A DNA stretch of 53,135 nucleotides from RGIG5299 sp045588575 (GCA_045588575.1 JAZNEJ010000004.1:1-53135); one strand, 5' to 3'. Positions 22,869-32,819 are shown, numbered from the stretch's first letter. Numbers and translations: made by a program. Notes: generated from the sequence alone by a model not told the origin.

Positions 22869-22897
22869 TTTACAAAAAATGAAAATAGTGATATCAT
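22869..22897 (+). promoter_or_regulatory. Promoter of the ROK kinase gene
   Basis: TTTACA (22869-22874), 17 bp, TATCAT (22892-22897). Confidence 0.62.
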
Positions 22898-22924
22898 AGA
22901 AAAAGCAAAAAAGAGGTGTTAAAA

Positions 22925-23890
22925 ATGTATTATATCGGCGTTGATTTGGGCGGCACGAAAATTGCGGTTGGAATAGTAAACGTTTACGGCAGACTGCTTT
23001 ATAAGCATACGGTTAGAACGGAAGCACACCGAGGCGTTTCGGCGGTTTTGGAAAACCTAGTTTCCACAATTGAAAGAACGGTTAGAGATTACGGAATAAG
23101 CCTCAATAACGTTGCGGGAATAGGAGTTGGATGTCCCGGAGTTATAGATTCCGAAACGGGAACGGTAATTTCCGCATTTAATATAAAAGATATGAAAAAC
23201 GTTTGCTTGGCTGAGGAAATCGAGAAAAAGCTTTTCAAAAAGGTAGTCGTTTCAAACGATGCAAACTGTGCGGTTTTAGGTGAAAGAGCTGTTGGAGCTG
23301 CAAGAGGTTATAATAACGTTATTATGATAACACTCGGCACGGGAATTGGCGGAGGTATAATAATCGACGGCAATTTATATGAGGGCGGAGGTTCAAGAGG
23401 AGCCGAGCTCGGACATATTGTAATTCACAAAGACGGAAGACCTTGCACTTGCGGCAGAAAGGGATGTTGGGAGGCTTATGCATCTGCAACCGCTCTTATA
23501 AGAGAAACAAAAGAAGCGGCGGAAAAGAACCCTCATTCGATTTTGGCAAAAAAGGTAAGAGAAAGCGAAAGAGTTAACGGAAGAACTATTTTTGCGGCGT
23601 TAAACGAGGGCTGCGAGCTTTCTCAAAAGGTTTTAGCCGATTACTTAAGCTACGTTTCGGAGGGAATAGTCGATTTTGTTAACGTTTTCAGACCTGAAAT
23701 AGTTTTAATAGGCGGCGGAATTTCAAACGAAGGTGAAACGCTTTTAAAGCCAATCAGAAAACACGTTAAAGAAAATGCCTACGGCGGCTCGCTTATAGAG
23801 GTCCCCAAAATAGAAAAGGCTATGCTCGGAAACGAGGCAGGAATAATAGGCGCCGCAATTTTTGCGAAAAATACAATAGGTAAAAATTAA
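22925..23890 (+). CDS. ROK-family glucokinase-like sugar kinase
   Basis: A 321-residue kinase. The phosphate-binding motif IGVDLGGTKIAVG is at residues 4-16, NDANCAVLGE contains the catalytic Asp near residue 115, and TLGTGIGGG is the second phosphate loop. ELGHIVIH and CTCGRKGCWEAYAS carry the ROK zinc site (His plus three Cys). There is no N-terminal helix-turn-helix, so it is an enzyme and not a ROK repressor. It probably phosphorylates glucose or a related hexose with ATP. The start ATG 22925 follows AGAGGTG; an in-frame GTG three codons earlier lies inside that site. The glycosidases nearby would supply free sugars. Confidence 0.9.
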   Translation: MYYIGVDLGGTKIAVGIVNVYGRLLYKHTVRTEAHRGVSAVLENLVSTIERTVRDYGISLNNVAGIGVGCPGVIDSETGTVISAFNIKDMKNVCLAEEIEKKLFKKVVVSNDANCAVLGERAVGAARGYNNVIMITLGTGIGGGIIIDGNLYEGGGSRGAELGHIVIHKDGRPCTCGRKGCWEAYASATALIRETKEAAEKNPHSILAKKVRESERVNGRTIFAALNEGCELSQKVLADYLSYVSEGIVDFVNVFRPEIVLIGGGISNEGETLLKPIRKHVKENAYGGSLIEVPKIEKAMLGNEAGIIGAAIFAKNTIGKN

Positions 23891-23921
23891 AAAAAAAACC
23901 CGAATTTTTTCGGGTTTTTTT
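23891..23921 (+). terminator. Terminator after the ROK kinase gene
   Basis: AACCCGA/TCGGGTT stem with a long T-run. Confidence 0.85.
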
Positions 23922-24021
23922 GTTGCTTTTTTTAATGGGTTATGTTAATATTAAAACAACAGTAAAAACCCACTGAAATAAAATGAAATAAACCAACCCG
24001 AAAGTTTTGGAGGAATGCAAA

Positions 24022-26112
24022 ATGGCAACCAAAATAGGCACAACCTATTATGTAAGCGCATCCGAGGGATGCGACTCAAACAGCGGAAAATCTAAAAAAT
24101 CCCCTTGGAAAAGCTTTAAAAAAATCAACGCCAAGGTTTTAAAGCCCGGCGACAAAATTCTTTTAAAAAGAGGCGACGTCTGGCATGAGCGCCTTGAAAT
24201 TTACGGCGGCGGAAGTGTTGAAAATCCCGTAACGGTTTCCGCATACGGCGATAAAGACGCATACAGACCTACAATTCAGTTAAACAACGGCATCGATGAT
24301 ATTTGTGTTTTAATTTCCGACGTAAGATACACCAAAAGCGGCAAAAACCAGCTTCACGAGTGCTCGAATCTTATTATTGAGGAGTTAGACCTTCGAGACA
24401 GCTATCTCTGCCTTTATTTCAGAATTAAGTTTTTACCTTGCAAAAACTTAACCGTTAGAAACATTTATTTCCACAATAATTTCTGCGACGAAACTCTTGC
24501 GCCCATGGCAACCAAAAACGGCGGCTGCCTTGAAGAAATGCACAAACAGGGCGCAAAGGTTAAGGGTAATCTTCCCATTATTGACCTTAATAAGAAAAAA
24601 GCAACCGCACCCACGGGCGCACCCGGTGAATATCTTTTTGCTCACCCGATTTTGTTCTCAAGCAACTACTCAAACATTGAAATTTGCGATATCGTTATGT
24701 ATAACAACTTCGGCTCTATTGACCTTATTGGCGTTAAGAACGCTTATGTTCACGACGTTGTTTGCTTCGGCGCGGCAATTAAAATAGAGTATGACTGTGA
24801 AAACGTAACGGTTGAAAGAGTGCGTATGCTCTCGGGCAACGAAAAATACACCTTCTGGGGCGGTACCTGCGGAGCTTATCTTGCAGATTCCCGCCATAAC
24901 GTCATAAGAAACAACGAGCTTTCTTACGAATATAACCACGGCGAAAACGACGGCTGCGGTCTCGACTTTGAATATCAGTGCGCTCACACCACCATTGAAA
25001 ACAACGTTTTCCACCATAACGATTCGGGCTCAATGCTCTTTATGGGTCTTGCCGAAGGCAAACAGCATGACGACGTTGTTGTAAGGAATAACCTTTCTTA
25101 TGCAAACGTAAGAAATCCAAAAAATCCAATATATAACTACGAATTTCTTTGCGGTGTTTTAGGCTTTCAGGATACAGAGAATACCGTTAAAATAAGAGGT
25201 AATGAAATTTATTTAAGAAAAATTGCAAAGGGAAACAGAACCTTCTTTTTCGGCTCGATTTTTGAAGAAAGTGAAATTTTAAGAAGAATCTGTGAAGGAA
25301 TTCCCACAACTCCCAATAATTATCCCGTAATTCACGAAAACAATAACCTTAATCCTCTTGAAAAATACCGCACGAGATTTGCATTCCTTAAGGATTATAA
25401 TCTTATTAACTTCCAGCCCGAAAAATCTATGCTCCACGTTCAAGACGGCAAAGCAACGGTTTATCCTCAAAACGGCGTTGGCGCCATTAAATTAACCACT
25501 GCAATTAACGGCTTCTGCTACACCAAGTTAAGAATTGTAGTTGCAAACGGCTTCAAGGGTAAAACAGAAATAAGCTACACGCTTTCCGACGGCACCGTTA
25601 AAACCGCATCGGCAAAGATTGTCGGCAAGGGCGAATATATAGTTTCACTTGCCGATAAGCCCATTTACTCAATCTTGCGCGACGTAACGATTGCCTTTAA
25701 GCCCTCCAGAGGAAACACTCCCGTTGAATTGGATTATATTGAGTTCTTACCCGATATAACTGCAAGCGCAAAGAAGGTTGGCGAAAACGAAATTGAGGTA
25801 ACCTTCGGCGGAATTTCTCATCCTATGGTTGCTCTTGAATTAGATGCAGCAAACGTAAAGATTGACGGCTACACCGTTACAGGTATTGAAATGGTTAAAT
25901 ATAACACCGTTAAGGTTTTGGTTAGAGAAAAGGTTTCCGATTTGAGCGGTGTTAAGATAACCGCAAAGGCAGACCTCTTTATTAAATATTTCAAAGATTT
26001 AATAAACGGTCTTGATTGCGAAAGAACTGCGGAGGATGAGGCAAAGCTTTTCGGCTCCGATAAAGTAAAGCCTGCATATTATAACGGCGAAATTTCATTT
26101 ATTGTAAAATAA
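24022..26112 (+). CDS. Right-handed parallel beta-helix protein (polysaccharide lyase/hydrolase-like)
   Basis: A 696-residue protein. Residues 9-35 (YYVSASEGCDSNSGKSKKSP) are the typical entry of pectate-lyase-like beta-helix proteins, followed by repeated helix rungs with NN and N-x-I-R-N-N-E-type turns (for example HNVIRNNELSY, TTIENNVFHHND). The last 250 residues look like beta-sandwich modules. No signal peptide is seen, which is unusual for an enzyme acting on polymers. The ATG at 24022 follows TTTTGGAGGAA; a TTG five codons upstream is rejected. It may act on oligosaccharides taken into the cell. The next gene, convergent, is a GH106-like protein, so the pair could degrade a pectin- or rhamnose-containing glycan (inference). 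Confidence 0.8.
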   Translation: MATKIGTTYYVSASEGCDSNSGKSKKSPWKSFKKINAKVLKPGDKILLKRGDVWHERLEIYGGGSVENPVTVSAYGDKDAYRPTIQLNNGIDDICVLISDVRYTKSGKNQLHECSNLIIEELDLRDSYLCLYFRIKFLPCKNLTVRNIYFHNNFCDETLAPMATKNGGCLEEMHKQGAKVKGNLPIIDLNKKKATAPTGAPGEYLFAHPILFSSNYSNIEICDIVMYNNFGSIDLIGVKNAYVHDVVCFGAAIKIEYDCENVTVERVRMLSGNEKYTFWGGTCGAYLADSRHNVIRNNELSYEYNHGENDGCGLDFEYQCAHTTIENNVFHHNDSGSMLFMGLAEGKQHDDVVVRNNLSYANVRNPKNPIYNYEFLCGVLGFQDTENTVKIRGNEIYLRKIAKGNRTFFFGSIFEESEILRRICEGIPTTPNNYPVIHENNNLNPLEKYRTRFAFLKDYNLINFQPEKSMLHVQDGKATVYPQNGVGAIKLTTAINGFCYTKLRIVVANGFKGKTEISYTLSDGTVKTASAKIVGKGEYIVSLADKPIYSILRDVTIAFKPSRGNTPVELDYIEFLPDITASAKKVGENEIEVTFGGISHPMVALELDAANVKIDGYTVTGIEMVKYNTVKVLVREKVSDLSGVKITAKADLFIKYFKDLINGLDCERTAEDEAKLFGSDKVKPAYYNGEISFIVK

Positions 26113-26124
26113 GAATAATATTAA

Positions 26125-26157
26125 AAAAGCCGATACGTTTTTCGTATCGGCTTTTTA
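26125..26157. terminator. Bidirectional terminator
   Basis: Perfect stem AAAAAGCCGATACG/CGTATCGGCTTTTT between convergent genes. Confidence 0.92.
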
Positions 26158-26160
26158 TTT

Positions 26161-29100
26161 TTATTTTTTAATTTTAATTGTGGGAGATGAGATAAGACCG
26201 GATTCTACGTTTTCGGCTTCACCGAGATATTTTAAATAGCCCTGATAGTAAAGGTCATAGTTTTCTGCCTGCATAACGCTCTTGAAGCAGCTTGTAAATT
26301 CAAGCTTTAAGGTGTTTTTGCCTTCCTTGAGAGCGGAAGCAATGTCAACCTCGTAAGGATTTGCCATATAGGTTCCGAGGTTTTTGCCGTTAACAATTAC
26401 CTTAACAACGTCGGTTGTGGGAACTTTCAAAACTGCGGTTGCAGGGGCTTTGTCAAGCTCAAACGAGGTGGAGTAGGTTGCAACTCCCGAGTAGTTTTTA
26501 AAGCCCTGATTTGTCCAAATTTCAGGTTTAATCTTGGTTGAAGTTTTAACGAGAGTTGAAATTCCTTCAAGCTTGAAATCGCCTCTCAAGTGAGATGCGG
26601 GTTGGCTGTGCGGGCCGAGCCAAGAGGGAACTCTTGCCTTGAAAACGAGAGCGTTTTCGCCCTTGTGAACGTATTTGAGAATGTCAACCTCTTTTTCTCT
26701 GATACCCCAATAACGAACTCTCTTAAGCTCAGAGGTTACGTCGTGCCCGTTTATTAAAACCTGAGAATGCTCGTCGGTTTCAATCATAAGCTTTAAGCGA
26801 GAGGGCATATTTTTAATTGTAAAGGTGCCACAGGCAATATAGTCGTCGTCGGAGCCTATGCCAAAGCCACCGGGAATTTCAAAAACGGCAACGTTATCGG
26901 CATTTGCCATATCTTTAACCGCTTTTTCTGCAAGCTCGAAGGAATCTTTTATCTTTACGAGCTCTTTGGATGCGGGAGCCATTTTTGTGCGTAAAATTGC
27001 CCAGTTGTCTTCTGCGGTTTTAAAGCTCCAATTATCTTCAAGAGTTAAAACGAAATCGAAGTCTGTTGCCTTGTTTTCGGGCATATTAAGAGCTTTAATC
27101 TCGCTTTCGGTTGCAAGAATAACAGTTACGCTGTAAGCGGGAGCAAGGAAGGAGAAGGTTTGAGCGTTTCCGTTGATTTTATTTTTAATTTTGTAAATTT
27201 TACCGTCAACGGGATTCATTGCATAAACGTTTTTGGCGTTATTAAGAGCGCAATCCAAATTAACGTGATTTGCGTTATCGTTATTGATGAAGAAAAGGTC
27301 ATCCTTGCCGTTTTTACGGTGAGAATAGAAAATTCTTTCGGAATCGGTTGTGATTTGAAGCGGCTCAACGTCGGCAAAAATGGGCTTGAATTTTGCGGCA
27401 ACGGTTGCAACGTCCATATGGTCGTTGTCGGTTGATTCGACGTAAAGCGATGCTTCGGGACCTTTTACTTTCTTTTCATCGAGGTCGATGAAATTAACGT
27501 TTGCGTTATCTAAATATTCGGAGAAATCGTAAATTTTATTGGTATCGGATGCTGTAACTTTAATGTTGTTAACGAAAAGCACCTTGCCGTTTGCCTTGAT
27601 GAATTTCTTTAAGAGGTTAGCCATCTTATCGGAGGTGTAATACATACCTGCGATAACGAGATGCTCGTATTCAAAGCCGTTAATTACTATTTTATTGCCC
27701 TTGATTTTAGCGTTTTCCAATGCTCTTTCGGAGGCGAGGTCGTGCTCGATTCTGTTATACATCATAGAATAGCAAGAATAGTGCCAAGCCATGTCGATAT
27801 TAGATACCAAGCTCTTATCGATTTGAACAGACCTTAACGGAATAACAACGAAAACCTTCGCGTCTACAACCGAAGCAACCGAAGCGGCATCCAAACGAGC
27901 CATTTCGTAGTTTATTTCGGGGTAGAATTTGAAGAGGGGGTTGTTATAGTTGTGAGAGGGAGCGTAGCCCAAGGGGTAACGTCTTCTCGATTCGTTTATT
28001 GAATAGAAACCGCCCATATACTGCGGGAGGTTTACGCCAACGGTAATAAGACGCTGGAAGGTGCGTTTAATTTCCTGCATTTTTGCATCCCAACCCGAGC
28101 CAGAAAAGGTTTCGCAAAGAACCTTTGCGCGCTTATTTAACTTTGCGGCGGTTACGGCAAGTTTTGCCATAAGGGTAAAGGAATATTCGTCAACGTGCTG
28201 AGTTGAGAAAAGGTTATCGATACCGGGAGTTTCAAACTCGGAAAGGGCAAGATAAGAGTCGCCCATGCCGTAAACGTGCCACATTGCAGATTCTTCACCC
28301 GAAAGATGTCCTATAAAATCAATTTTGTTTTCGGCGCACCAAAGACGAAGCTGTTTAACGTAGTTATCGGCAAAGAGATGCGAGAAAGTTTCCCAATAAT
28401 CGTGTCTTACCTTTAAAACGGTGCCGTCGATGAAATCACAGCTGATGGCGTAAACGTAGGGAATTAAATCGTAGCCGTGCTCTTTTTTGAATATTTCGGG
28501 AAGATTTTTGCACCAAGGCCAAACGCTTGTGGGATAAAAACCGGTTGTGGTGTATTCAATATTATCAAAGAAGCAATGTCCGCCCGATTCATCGTTAAAT
28601 GAACCCAAAACGGTTTTGCCGAATTCGTCGCCAATAGCTTCTTTATATTTTTCGTAAGTAACGTCTATATAAGCTCTTGTAGCTTCGGGGTTGTTTGCAT
28701 CGAGCATACCGCCGCCGAAATCGCAGTGCTTGCCCCACATATCAGTCATACAAATACCGAAGCTGGGCATAGTGTAAGAAACTATTACGTTAATGTTAAG
28801 GCAGGTTTTCATATCGCAGTAAACGTGATAATGGTCGTTTACCTTGGTAACGGTAACTCTGTCGGTAATATCTTCAACCTTATCGGTTTTATTTTTGTGA
28901 ATTGCAACGGCGCTTACAAATTCGCCGTCTATGTCCATATCTAACGGCTGACCTGCATAAAGAAGATGGCTTTTTGCAATTAAATCAACGCCTCTTGCTT
29001 CGGGATGCTCTCTTAAAAGCAAGCCGCCTGCATTGCCTGAAGGCCAGTTAAATTCATCGTAAATCCAGAATTTCATTCCGTTTTCTTTGGCACACTGAAC

Positions 29101-29319
29101 GGTGAATTTTATGAGGTCGAAAAATTCGTCGCTTAAATAATCAACCTCCATTCCCGAAACGGGATGAACGAAAAATTCATAAATTTCCGCCTTTTTGAAT
29201 TCTTTAATTTGAAATTCAATTTCGGCTTTATCTATTGCGTCGTTCCAAAACCACATAAGCTTGGGATAAAAGGAAGTGTCGGGCTTAACAAATGATTTTA
29301 CAAAAGATTTTGTTGTCAT
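26161..29319 (-). CDS. Large GH106-like glycoside hydrolase
   Basis: A 1052-residue protein. The N-terminal barrel contains LMWFWNDAIDK and YDEFNWPSGNAGG, hallmarks of the alpha-L-rhamnosidase GH106 and related unclassified families, with FNDESGG and HLSGEES as likely acidic active-site regions near residues 245 and 345. The C-terminal 250 residues contain two beta-sandwich jelly-roll modules (GDFKLEGIS..., YSTSFELDKAPATAVLKV). No signal peptide, so it is probably intracellular. Substrate specificity is not certain; rhamnose-containing pectin fragments are a guess. It is monocistronic with a promoter at 29384-29356. Confidence 0.76.
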   Translation of the reverse strand: MTTKSFVKSFVKPDTSFYPKLMWFWNDAIDKAEIEFQIKEFKKAEIYEFFVHPVSGMEVDYLSDEFFDLIKFTVQCAKENGMKFWIYDEFNWPSGNAGGLLLREHPEARGVDLIAKSHLLYAGQPLDMDIDGEFVSAVAIHKNKTDKVEDITDRVTVTKVNDHYHVYCDMKTCLNINVIVSYTMPSFGICMTDMWGKHCDFGGGMLDANNPEATRAYIDVTYEKYKEAIGDEFGKTVLGSFNDESGGHCFFDNIEYTTTGFYPTSVWPWCKNLPEIFKKEHGYDLIPYVYAISCDFIDGTVLKVRHDYWETFSHLFADNYVKQLRLWCAENKIDFIGHLSGEESAMWHVYGMGDSYLALSEFETPGIDNLFSTQHVDEYSFTLMAKLAVTAAKLNKRAKVLCETFSGSGWDAKMQEIKRTFQRLITVGVNLPQYMGGFYSINESRRRYPLGYAPSHNYNNPLFKFYPEINYEMARLDAASVASVVDAKVFVVIPLRSVQIDKSLVSNIDMAWHYSCYSMMYNRIEHDLASERALENAKIKGNKIVINGFEYEHLVIAGMYYTSDKMANLLKKFIKANGKVLFVNNIKVTASDTNKIYDFSEYLDNANVNFIDLDEKKVKGPEASLYVESTDNDHMDVATVAAKFKPIFADVEPLQITTDSERIFYSHRKNGKDDLFFINNDNANHVNLDCALNNAKNVYAMNPVDGKIYKIKNKINGNAQTFSFLAPAYSVTVILATESEIKALNMPENKATDFDFVLTLEDNWSFKTAEDNWAILRTKMAPASKELVKIKDSFELAEKAVKDMANADNVAVFEIPGGFGIGSDDDYIACGTFTIKNMPSRLKLMIETDEHSQVLINGHDVTSELKRVRYWGIREKEVDILKYVHKGENALVFKARVPSWLGPHSQPASHLRGDFKLEGISTLVKTSTKIKPEIWTNQGFKNYSGVATYSTSFELDKAPATAVLKVPTTDVVKVIVNGKNLGTYMANPYEVDIASALKEGKNTLKLEFTSCFKSVMQAENYDLYYQGYLKYLGEAENVESGLISSPTIKIKK

Positions 29320-29355
29320 AAAATTACTCCTTTTAAAGTTTAACTACTGATTTAA

Positions 29356-29384
29356 ATATTAACATACAGCAAAAGAGAAATCAA
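29356..29384 (-). promoter_or_regulatory. Promoter of the GH106-like gene
   Basis: Minus strand TTGATT (29384-29379), 17 bp, TAATAT (29361-29356). Confidence 0.55.
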
Positions 29385-29415
29385 TAGAAAATTAAAAATA
29401 ATTTTAAAAAATTTA

Positions 29416-29455
29416 AATATAAAAAGAAAGAAGAACAAAAACGTTCTTCTTTCTT
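29416..29455 (-). terminator. Terminator after spoIVB
   Basis: Stem AAGAAAGAAGAAC/GTTCTTCTTTCTT followed on the minus strand by TTTTTATATTT. Confidence 0.82.
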
Positions 29456-29489
29456 CATTTTTGCCGCAAGGTAGCGGCTTTATCTGCCG

Positions 29490-30650
29490 TTAATTAAATG
29501 ATTGAGCAATTTTTTCGCTGTCCTTTGAAACTTTAAGCATATTCTCAATAAATATTCCGTAGCCTTTGTGAGGGTCGTTTACAAGAACGTGTGTTACAGC
29601 GCCTATTATCTTTCCGTTTTGAATTAAAGGGCTGCCGCTCATACCTTGAACGATACCGTTTGAAATTTCCAAAAGAGATTCATCGGAAATTCTTATAAGA
29701 AAATTTTTCTCGCCGTTTGAATTGGGTGAAATTTTTTCAATAAATACGGAATATTCCTTGGGAGTTGAGCCTGAAACCGAGGTTATCACAGTGGCGGGAC
29801 CGGAGCGAATTTCATCGTAGGATGCTATGGGGTAAGACTTATATGAAGAAAAATCTCCGTTAAGCTTGCCGTAAACACCGTAAGAGGAATTGATATAAAT
29901 ATCGCCCCAAGGCGTATTGGAGGAAAAATGAGCGCAAAGCTCACCGGGAGAACCCTTTTTGCCCGCAATAACGCTATCTACCGAGGCTTTGTAAACCGAA
30001 GCTTTGCCGAGAGGCATAAGCTTTAAGGTGTCAACGTCGCAAATGCCGTGGCCTAAGCCTCCGAAAGAACCCGTTTTAGGGTCCACAAACGAAACAGTTC
30101 CTACGCCTGCGGCACTGTCTCGAATCCAGATACCGAGCTTGAAAATACCGTCCTTCTGTTTGACGGGATAAACGTCCACGTTATAAAGCGCACCGTTTCT
30201 TTTATAAGCAACGTTAAGCGCTTTGCCGTTTGAAAGCTCTACAAGACCCGCTAAATTTTCATTTGAGGAGACCTTCTCTCCGTCAACGGAAATTATAACG
30301 TCGCCTTTTCGAATTCCGGCTTCATAACACGGATTTTTATCACCGTTTTCAGTTTGAATATCGGTAAATCCCACAACGATAACTCCTTCGGTATACAGCT
30401 TAATTCCGAAGGGCATTCCCAAAGGAACAAGACGTCGTTCGTCTGATGCAAGAGACAGAGTAAGAAGACTTTTTTTGCCTTTAAAAATATCGGCAGGAGA
30501 AAATTCTCCGATTTCGGCACCGTTTGCCGAAAGCATAGGATATGCATTAACAGCGGAATGCTCCTTTAACGGAACCGCATTGGCGCAAACTATTGCAACC
30601 GATGCAAAAATTCCGCAAATTGCAATAACAGCAGTTTTTAACAGTCTCAT
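29490..30650 (-). CDS. spoIVB: SpoIVB-type sporulation serine peptidase
   Basis: A 386-residue protein with an N-terminal membrane/signal segment (residues 5-25), a PDZ domain (about 105-165, containing GIRKGDVIISVDGEKV) and the S55 peptidase domain. The catalytic His is in GLGHGICDVDT (about residue 200) and the catalytic Ser in GMSGSPLIQNGKIIG (about 342); the spacing and HVLVNDP ending match SpoIVB. In Bacillus, SpoIVB is secreted from the forespore and triggers pro-sigma-K processing. Its presence indicates an organism of a spore-forming lineage, although sporulation ability cannot be concluded. Its usual partner spo0A is not adjacent in this window. Confidence 0.93.
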   Translation of the reverse strand: MRLLKTAVIAICGIFASVAIVCANAVPLKEHSAVNAYPMLSANGAEIGEFSPADIFKGKKSLLTLSLASDERRLVPLGMPFGIKLYTEGVIVVGFTDIQTENGDKNPCYEAGIRKGDVIISVDGEKVSSNENLAGLVELSNGKALNVAYKRNGALYNVDVYPVKQKDGIFKLGIWIRDSAAGVGTVSFVDPKTGSFGGLGHGICDVDTLKLMPLGKASVYKASVDSVIAGKKGSPGELCAHFSSNTPWGDIYINSSYGVYGKLNGDFSSYKSYPIASYDEIRSGPATVITSVSGSTPKEYSVFIEKISPNSNGEKNFLIRISDESLLEISNGIVQGMSGSPLIQNGKIIGAVTHVLVNDPHKGYGIFIENMLKVSKDSEKIAQSFN

Positions 30651-30807
30651 TGTTTTTCTCCTTTCGGGATTGCTCGCTTATTTTGTGCGAAAAAGAAAAG
30701 AATATGAAAGGAAAGATAAGGAAAAACAAAAAGATTATAGTTAAAATGAACAAAAAGACGTTGTTATATTTGTTAGGAATAGCCATAGGCAAACTACACT
30801 AAATTTA

Positions 30808-30836
30808 TTGACAATAAAATTTCATAATTGTATAAT
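30808..30836 (+). promoter_or_regulatory. Promoter of secreted paralogue 1
   Basis: TTGACA (30808-30813), 17 bp, TATAAT (30831-30836): perfect consensus. The 30651-30807 stretch before it shows no further gene. Confidence 0.85.
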
Positions 30837-30868
30837 AAAACTATAATACTTTGAAAAAGGTGAAAAAT

Positions 30869-31750
30869 ATGAAAAAAGCAATAATTTGCATCTCTCTTTG
30901 TCTTTGCTTGGTCCTTGCCTTTGTGGCAGGAGCGGCTTATCCCAATCTTAATTACGGCGGAGAAAAATACGGAACCGAAAATGCCGACGGAACCTTTACT
31001 CTTAAGTTCGACGTTGACAATCAGGACGTAAGAAGCACCTTCGTTAATTTCACTCAGCCCATAGGCGATTATTTCGACATGAAATTCAACGCAACTTTCC
31101 CCGATTACGGAACAGACGCATGGTTGGCATTTGTTATTTCCGATTCTCCCGACGGTGCCGGAAAAGCATACAGCAAGGATTATGAAGATTGCATCATAGT
31201 TCAGTACAGAGGCTTTGGTCAGCTTACTGATGCATATCCCGCAAATATTCTTTCCGCAAATAAAGCAGCAAACAAGCATCCGTGGGTAAACGGCGCGGTA
31301 GATCTTATTTACAGCAATATCCTCGCTCCCATGTTTGCCGAAAAGGAAGATCACGTATTTGCAATTCGCAAAAGCGAGGAATACGGATTCACCTTTGAAA
31401 TGGACGGCGTAAAATATTTAGACGCCACAACCGGCGAGCCTATGGATTTCACTGCAGTAGCAGAGCGTTGGGCAGATAAAGAGCTTTACGTAGGTGTTCT
31501 TATGTATGCGGACTGGTGGCCCACAAGACCTGAAAGTGAGCCTGCTCCCGTTAGAGGCGTCTTTAACATTCTTGCCATTAACAATAACCTCCCCAATGCA
31601 TCTGATATCATGACCTATAACGGCGAAATTCCCGCCGAAAAACAGCCTGAACCCGAAACTCCCTCCTCTGAACCTGCTCCCTCTGAACCTCAGATCAGCA
31701 TTACGATAATTGACGATAACGACAATAAGAGTTGTGGAAATAAAGCGTAA
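30869..31750 (+). CDS. Secreted protein of tandem family, copy 1
   Basis: A 293-residue protein with a Sec signal peptide (MKKAIICISLCLCLVLAFVA, cleavage near AGA). The mature part is mostly beta-strand with the pattern of a jelly-roll or concanavalin-like lectin: FNATFPDYGTDAWLAFVIS, FEMDGVKY, ELYVGVLMYADWW. I do not recognise a named family. A Pro/Glu/Ser linker (PEPETPSSEPAPSEP) follows, and the tail ends in NKSCGNKA. The ATG at 30869 after AAAAAGGTGAAAAAT is preferred over an upstream TTG. It is the first of three tandem paralogues with separate promoters and terminators. A surface or extracellular carbohydrate-binding role is possible but unproven. Confidence 0.75.
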   Translation: MKKAIICISLCLCLVLAFVAGAAYPNLNYGGEKYGTENADGTFTLKFDVDNQDVRSTFVNFTQPIGDYFDMKFNATFPDYGTDAWLAFVISDSPDGAGKAYSKDYEDCIIVQYRGFGQLTDAYPANILSANKAANKHPWVNGAVDLIYSNILAPMFAEKEDHVFAIRKSEEYGFTFEMDGVKYLDATTGEPMDFTAVAERWADKELYVGVLMYADWWPTRPESEPAPVRGVFNILAINNNLPNASDIMTYNGEIPAEKQPEPETPSSEPAPSEPQISITIIDDNDNKSCGNKA

Positions 31751-31754
31751 TTTT

Positions 31755-31793
31755 ATAAAAGCATCTTGCATAAAGCAAGGTGCTTTTCTTTTT
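31755..31793 (+). terminator. Terminator after secreted paralogue 1
   Basis: Stem AAAAGCATCTTGC/GCAAGGTGCTTTT with T-run; the same sequence follows copy 2. Confidence 0.9.
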
Positions 31794-31795
31794 TG

Positions 31796-31824
31796 TTGAC
31801 AAAAATATTGAATGGTTTTATAAT
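31796..31824 (+). promoter_or_regulatory. Promoter of secreted paralogue 2
   Basis: TTGACA (31796-31801), 17 bp, TATAAT (31819-31824). Confidence 0.82.
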
Positions 31825-31857
31825 AAAAATAATATTAAAATTGAAAAAGGTGAAAAA

Positions 31858-32706
31858 ATGAAAAAAACAATAATTTGCATATCTCTTTGTCTTTGCCTTT
31901 TACTTGCCTTGACGGCAGGCGCAAGCTATCCGGGCGTTTCTTATCAGGATGAAAATTACGGCATTCAAAACAATGACGGAACCCTCACTCTTAAAATTCA
32001 TCCCACGGGCAGAGGAATAAGAACTGTTTATCTCGATTTCACTCAGCCTATGGAAGATTATTTCGAATTCAAGTTCAATGCGGTTTTTCCCGAAGCCGAC
32101 ACGGATTCGTGGCTTTCATTCGTCATTTGCGACGAGCCCAACAAAACCGAACATATAATGTTTAATAGTTATCCCAACAGCATTATAATTCAATACAGAG
32201 GATTTAACGAAAACTCCGAGGCCTTCGTTTCGGCGGCTTTTTCCACCAATAAACAGCTTCAAATTCACCCTTGGAGAACGGGAACGACCGATATAGTTTA
32301 TTCCTCCGTTACTGCGCCTAAAATTATCGAAAATCAAGAACACACCTTTGCATTCCGCAAAAGCGAGGAATACGGCATTACCTTTGAAATGGACGGCGTA
32401 GTATATGTAGATTCCGAAACGGGCAAGCCTATGGATTTTTCCAAAATGTTTGAGCTTTGGGGTGAAAACGAGCTTTACGTGGGTATAATGATGTATGCCG
32501 ACTGGTATCCCGCAAGAGTTGGAGCCGGCCCCGACAGACTCAGATTTAACCTTCTTTCCGTTAACAATAATCTTCCGAGCGCAGATATTTTAAACGTTTA
32601 TAACGGTGAAATTCCCACCGCTTCAATTCCTCAAATATCCACTCCCGAGCCTGAAAGCAGCATAGTTATTGATGAGGGCGGCTCGGGCTGCGGAAATAAT
32701 GCGTAA
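31858..32706 (+). CDS. Secreted protein of tandem family, copy 2
   Basis: A 282-residue paralogue of the preceding gene. The signal peptide is almost identical (MKKTIICISLCLCLLLALTA), and the core motifs DSWLSFVICDEP, IIIQYRGF, RKSEEYGITFEMDGV and ELYVGIMMYADWYP are shared. The linker is shorter than in copy 1 (about STPEPESS). It ends SSIVIDEGGSGCGNNA. The ATG at 31858 sits behind AAAAAGGTG. Its 3' flank, including the terminator, is essentially identical to that of copy 1, which implies a relatively recent duplication of the whole transcription unit. Confidence 0.76.
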   Translation: MKKTIICISLCLCLLLALTAGASYPGVSYQDENYGIQNNDGTLTLKIHPTGRGIRTVYLDFTQPMEDYFEFKFNAVFPEADTDSWLSFVICDEPNKTEHIMFNSYPNSIIIQYRGFNENSEAFVSAAFSTNKQLQIHPWRTGTTDIVYSSVTAPKIIENQEHTFAFRKSEEYGITFEMDGVVYVDSETGKPMDFSKMFELWGENELYVGIMMYADWYPARVGAGPDRLRFNLLSVNNNLPSADILNVYNGEIPTASIPQISTPEPESSIVIDEGGSGCGNNA

Positions 32707-32710
32707 TTTT

Positions 32711-32747
32711 ATAAAAGCATCTTGCATAAAGCAAGGTGCTTTTCTTT
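32711..32747 (+). terminator. Terminator after secreted paralogue 2
   Basis: Same stem-loop as at 31755-31793. Confidence 0.9.
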
Positions 32748-32819
32748 TTGGCAAGTTGCACAAAAAACAAAAACGCTTTTTGTAGATGTTTACAAAAAAA
32801 CTTTTTTATTATAAATTTC